From Bacteriovorax sp. UBA1852 (GTDB lineage Bacteria > Bdellovibrionota > Bacteriovoracia > Bacteriovoracales > Bacteriovoracaceae): a stretch of DNA of 9,502 nt. The notes beneath the pieces were generated by a model. The model did not search any database. It was given only the letters and a program-made list of their open reading frames with translations, and was not told the origin of the DNA. The stretch spans positions 1-9,502 of the forward strand of contig DDIK01000076.1 in the NCBI GenBank assembly GCA_002338505.1, given 5' to 3'. Below are positions 6,923 through 9,502 of the stretch, in pieces; position 1 is the first letter of the stretch; each line of letters opens with the position of its first letter. The position numbers and the translations under genes are program-made.

Positions 6923-8226
6923 TTTTTAAGACTTTCTTTATAGACTTCTAATACTCTTTCGCGAGCAAATTTATGATCTACCATTGGTTCTGGATAATCA
7001 TCAGTTTCCACTTCTGGCACCCACTTTTTGACATACTTTAGTTCTTTATCAAACTTCTTCAGCTGAGACGTGGGATTGAAAACTCTGAAGTATGGTGCTG
7101 CATCACATCCACAACCTGCAGCCCACTGCCAATTTCCATTATTTGAAGCGAGATCATAATCTAAAAGTTTGTTAGCGAAATATCTCTCACCCTCCCTCCA
7201 ATCTATAAGGAGATGTTTGATGAGAAAGGATGCAACAACCATTCGCACTCTATTATGCATATGACCTGTTTCGTTGAGCTCTCTCATACCAGCGTCAACA
7301 AGAGGGTAGCCAGTCATTCCATTCTTCCACTTTTCAAAGTCTTCTTTAGCGTCTTCTTTCTTTTTCCAAGGAATTGCAGAATACTTTTCTTTAAACTCAC
7401 TAGTAGCCGCTTTTGGGAAGTTGAAAAGGATTTGTGAATAGAATTCACGCCAAATTAATTCACTCAGCCAAGTGTCATTTATATCCTTTGCCTTCTTGAT
7501 ATATTCTCTAATTGAAATTGTTCCAAATCTTAAGTGAATTCCTTGGAGACTTGTTCCATCGACTGCAGGGAAATCGCGTTTTTCATTATAATCACTTAAT
7601 TTCTTCTTTTGAATTTGTGCCTTTGGTATTTCAATTGAACTCTTTTCGTATCCCATCTCTTTAAGAGAGATAATATTTTCTTTTTTCAGTTTTAAAAAAT
7701 TATCTTTTAATTTTTCACTTTTATAAGATTTGCAGTCAGAGTCTTGAAAGTTTTCAAGCCATTTATTCTTATAAGGAGTAAAGACTGTATAGGGGCCACC
7801 ATCAGCTTTTGTGATTTCCATTTCTTCAAATATTACGTGGTCTTTGTAGCTATAGAAATCAACTCCTTTTGAAAAGAGAAAGTCTTTTACTTTTTCATCT
7901 CTATGCCTTGATCTAGGTTCATAGTCTTTATTACAGTAGACGGCATCAATATCAAATTCTTCAACAATTTCTTTGAAGGCCTCAAGTGGTTTTTTACAAT
8001 AGGTCTTAAGTGCTGAGTTAGAACTTTGAAGATCTTCATTTATTGACGTCAGTCTATCGTGAATAAAACTCACTCGCGCGTCTTTAGGGTCGTTGAAGTA
8101 TCCTAGGATATCTTTATCAAAAATAAAAATAGGTATGACATTTTCACAATTGTTCAGCGCTTGAAATAGGCCGTGATTGTCATTTAATCTTAAATCTCTT
8201 CTAAACCAAAATATTACTTTTTTCAT
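6919..8226 (-). CDS. phrB: Class I deoxyribodipyrimidine (CPD) photolyase
   Basis: This 435-residue flavoenzyme uses blue light to split cyclobutane pyrimidine dimers in DNA. The N-terminal Rossmann-like antenna domain begins with the standard VIFWFRRDLRLNDN (4-17). The C-terminal FAD-binding domain has GTSLQGIHLRFGTIS (224-238), ELIWREFY with Glu256 and Trp259 in the position of the dimer-binding Trp277 of E. coli, GYPLVDAGMREL, MHNRVRM (323-329) and DAAPYFRVFNP (375-385). By motif spacing Trp287, Trp343 and Trp366 match the E. coli electron-transfer triad Trp306-Trp359-Trp382. His322 stands where E. coli has Trp in GWMHNR. The antenna cofactor (folate or deazaflavin) cannot be assigned. The start is fixed by family N-terminus, yet no Shine-Dalgarno precedes it. 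It lies between an unknown secreted protein and a lipid acyltransferase, neither of which suggests a shared DNA-repair role. Confidence 0.96.
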   Translation of the reverse strand: MKKVIFWFRRDLRLNDNHGLFQALNNCENVIPIFIFDKDILGYFNDPKDARVSFIHDRLTSINEDLQSSNSALKTYCKKPLEAFKEIVEEFDIDAVYCNKDYEPRSRHRDEKVKDFLFSKGVDFYSYKDHVIFEEMEITKADGGPYTVFTPYKNKWLENFQDSDCKSYKSEKLKDNFLKLKKENIISLKEMGYEKSSIEIPKAQIQKKKLSDYNEKRDFPAVDGTSLQGIHLRFGTISIREYIKKAKDINDTWLSELIWREFYSQILFNFPKAATSEFKEKYSAIPWKKKEDAKEDFEKWKNGMTGYPLVDAGMRELNETGHMHNRVRMVVASFLIKHLLIDWREGERYFANKLLDYDLASNNGNWQWAAGCGCDAAPYFRVFNPTSQLKKFDKELKYVKKWVPEVETDDYPEPMVDHKFARERVLEVYKESLKN

Positions 8227-8232
8227 TTAGTC

Positions 8233-8271
8233 ATTATACATATTTATTTTGATAAATAAGTTAGATATCTA
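8233..8271 (-). promoter_or_regulatory. Likely photolyase promoter (-10 TATAAT) with an upstream palindrome
   Basis: A perfect TATAAT on the - strand (8238-8233) ends six bases before the photolyase ATG, and the usual distance to a transcript start would place that start at or near the ATG itself. The -35 region is weak (ACTTAT or CTTATT at 16-17 base spacing). A perfect 10-bp palindrome, TAGATATCTA (8262-8271), lies immediately upstream of the -35 position and could be an operator, or chance in AT-rich DNA. Confidence 0.4.
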
Positions 8272-8272
8272 T

Positions 8273-8740
8273 TTAAAGTTCTAACTTTCCAAATGTGATT
8301 GTTGCACCTAGTCTGTCGCCGTTATAATCAGACGAGCAAAGAAGAGGGGGGATAGAGCCTAGATTCTCAAGGCTTATAGAATGAGCACACATAAGATAAA
8401 TAGGTGACTCAATTATTGTTTGAAACTGTACATGAGGGGGATGTGGACTATTAGAATACGGAAAAATACTAAAAGACTTTACCTTGCCAAAGAGTAGTGG
8501 ATTATCACTTTCAAAATTAGAGGTAGACACTGCCGCACTGCCTGGTCCATTGGCTTCTTTAATTTCTATATTCATTTCTATTGGAGCTGTAAAAGAAATA
8601 GGGCTTAAGCATTTCTTTGCGTTATTTTCTATCTGGCACTTTGAAATCCAAGGACTTATTGTCATTTTGACAAATTTTGAATTTGCATAAGTAGAGTTTG
8701 TTAAGATTATTAACGTAAATATTAGTAATTTATTAATCAT
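8273..8740 (-). CDS. Small secreted protein of unknown family with four cysteines
   Basis: I do not recognise the family. The 155-residue product has a clear Sec signal peptide: MINKLL, a hydrophobic core to about residue 14, and probable cleavage after TYA at 17-19. It leaves a mature protein of about 136 residues. The mature part has four cysteines (35, 44, 118 and 135), enough for two disulfides and compatible with export to the periplasm or beyond. It is rich in serine, proline and beta-prone stretches and has no visible membrane segment or catalytic motif. The start is well supported by AGAGGAAG, whose AGGA (8750-8747) is six bases before the ATG. It follows acs by only 48 bases with no terminator, so it could be read through from acs; a separate promoter was not found. 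The TAA stop lies inside the short palindrome AAAGTTCTAACTTT-flanking AT-rich gap. Coding is likely; function unknown. Confidence 0.75.
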   Translation of the reverse strand: MINKLLIFTLIILTNSTYANSKFVKMTISPWISKCQIENNAKKCLSPISFTAPIEMNIEIKEANGPGSAAVSTSNFESDNPLLFGKVKSFSIFPYSNSPHPPHVQFQTIIESPIYLMCAHSISLENLGSIPPLLCSSDYNGDRLGATITFGKLEL

Positions 8741-8788
8741 ATTTCTTCCTCTTATTTCTAAGTAACATATCTCTGTGATTGCGATAAG

Positions 8789-9502
8789 TCACTCATGGAA
8801 AGATTCTATAAGTACTTCTACGATTTCGGGGTTTAGAAGGGTAGAAGTGTCGCCAAGAGAATCTATCTCATTTGCAGCTAGTTTTCTAAGTATCCTTCTC
8901 ATAATTTTTCCAGATCTCGTTTTTGGTAGACCTGGTGTCATGATAAGTCTATCTAACTTTGCAATAGGTCCTATTTGCTTAGTAATAATCTTATTAAGAT
9001 TTGCAAGTAAGGTACCTTGATTAAGTTCTAAGTTCGTACATATTACATAGGCCATAATACCTTGACCTTTAATCTCATGTGGATAACCAACTACTGCGGC
9101 CTCTACTACAGATTCGTGCTCATCAATAGCATCTTCAATTTCAGCAGTTCCAAGGCGGTGACCGGAAACATTAATCACATCATCTACACGACCAGTAATT
9201 CGATAGTTTCCAGATTCGTCACGCTTGGCCCCATCGCCTGTAAAGTATCGTCCTTTAAAAGTTGAAAAGTATGTTTGCTTATATCTTTCGTGATCATCAT
9301 AAATAGTTCTCGCCATTCCGGGCCATGGTCTATTTAAGCAGAGACTTCCTTCGGAAGGATTTTCTTCTAAAACTTCGTTGTCATTACTGACAAGAACAGG
9401 CTCAACTCCTGGAAGAGGTTTTGTCGCATGACAAGGAATTGAATCAGTCACACCTGCAAGGTTTGAGATCATAATTCCACCTGTTTCAGTTTGCCACCAA
9501 GT
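8789..9502 (-). CDS. acs: Acetyl-CoA synthetase, C-terminal part (5' end outside the window)
   Basis: The enzyme activates acetate to acetyl-CoA through acetyl-AMP, using ATP and CoA. The 237 visible residues are the end of an adenylate-forming enzyme of about 650. The frame is open to the right edge, so the ATG at 9472 is internal. It opens with WWQTETGG at visible residues 2-9, part of the adenylate-binding core. It then shows YFTGDGAKRD (86-95) and the hinge GRVDDVINVSGHRLGTAEIE (104-123), where the C-terminal domain rotates between half-reactions. PKTRSGKIMRRILRK (193-207) follows, with Lys199 at the conserved lysine used in adenylation and silenced by acetylation in Acs enzymes. The tail SLGDTSTL then resembles E. 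coli Acs closely. These end motifs separate it from propionyl-CoA synthetases and other acyl-CoA ligases with good, not absolute, confidence. No terminator follows the TGA stop. Confidence 0.95.
   Translation of the reverse strand, partial: TWWQTETGGIMISNLAGVTDSIPCHATKPLPGVEPVLVSNDNEVLEENPSEGSLCLNRPWPGMARTIYDDHERYKQTYFSTFKGRYFTGDGAKRDESGNYRITGRVDDVINVSGHRLGTAEIEDAIDEHESVVEAAVVGYPHEIKGQGIMAYVICTNLELNQGTLLANLNKIITKQIGPIAKLDRLIMTPGLPKTRSGKIMRRILRKLAANEIDSLGDTSTLLNPEIVEVLIESFHE

Noticed and set aside
8275..8288. AAAGTTCTAACTTT as a terminator for the 155-residue gene
   Set aside because: The two 6-bp arms leave only a two-base loop, are A/T-rich, and no T-run follows, so it would not make a stable intrinsic terminator.
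9470..9472. ATG at 9472 as the start of acs
   Set aside because: The frame continues to the right edge and encodes the conserved WWQTETGG motif upstream of this codon.

Overview
The window is AT-rich, gene-dense DNA from what looks like a Gram-negative bacterium. The evidence is a periplasmic binding protein without a lipobox, a DUF374-type inner-membrane acyltransferase and a hybrid sensor kinase. The lysine- and phenylalanine-rich proteins and the gene mix would fit a low-GC marine member of the Bdellovibrionota (Bacteriovorax/Halobacteriovorax type). That placement is inference by feel, not proven by any marker in the window.

Layout. The left 2.5 kb is read on the + strand. It holds the C-terminal 422 residues of a protein with a divergent SleB-like (cell-wall hydrolase) domain, cut by the left edge, followed by a complete metK (S-adenosylmethionine synthetase) with its own likely promoter. 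A compact hairpin terminator at 2513-2538 separates metK from everything to its right and probably works in both directions. The remaining 7 kb is read on the - strand. In transcription order (right to left) it holds: the C-terminal part of acs (acetyl-CoA synthetase, cut by the right edge), a small secreted four-cysteine protein of unknown family, a class I CPD photolyase, a DUF374 lysophospholipid/lipid A-type acyltransferase, a periplasmic type I substrate-binding protein, and a membrane hybrid histidine kinase.

The most notable unit is the last pair. The binding-protein stop codon and the kinase start codon overlap by one base (TAATG), and no ABC permease or ATPase genes are nearby. The kinase has its own periplasmic sensor region between two membrane segments. 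This suggests a two-component receptor in which a soluble periplasmic protein reports ligand to a hybrid kinase, by analogy with LuxP-LuxQ. Two adjacent dyads lie just upstream of the pair and may control it.

Start-site corrections matter here. The left gene is open from base 2, so the ATG at 272 is internal. The acyltransferase cannot start at the TTG at 6723, because the conserved N-terminal membrane segment continues upstream to a CTG codon at 6861 that has a GGAG Shine-Dalgarno at good spacing. The photolyase has no Shine-Dalgarno but a TATAAT six bases before its ATG, which suggests a leaderless transcript. Acs is open through the right edge and contains the conserved WWQTETGG motif.

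No tRNA, rRNA, CRISPR array, insertion sequence or long repeat was seen. No gap between genes exceeds about 75 bases.
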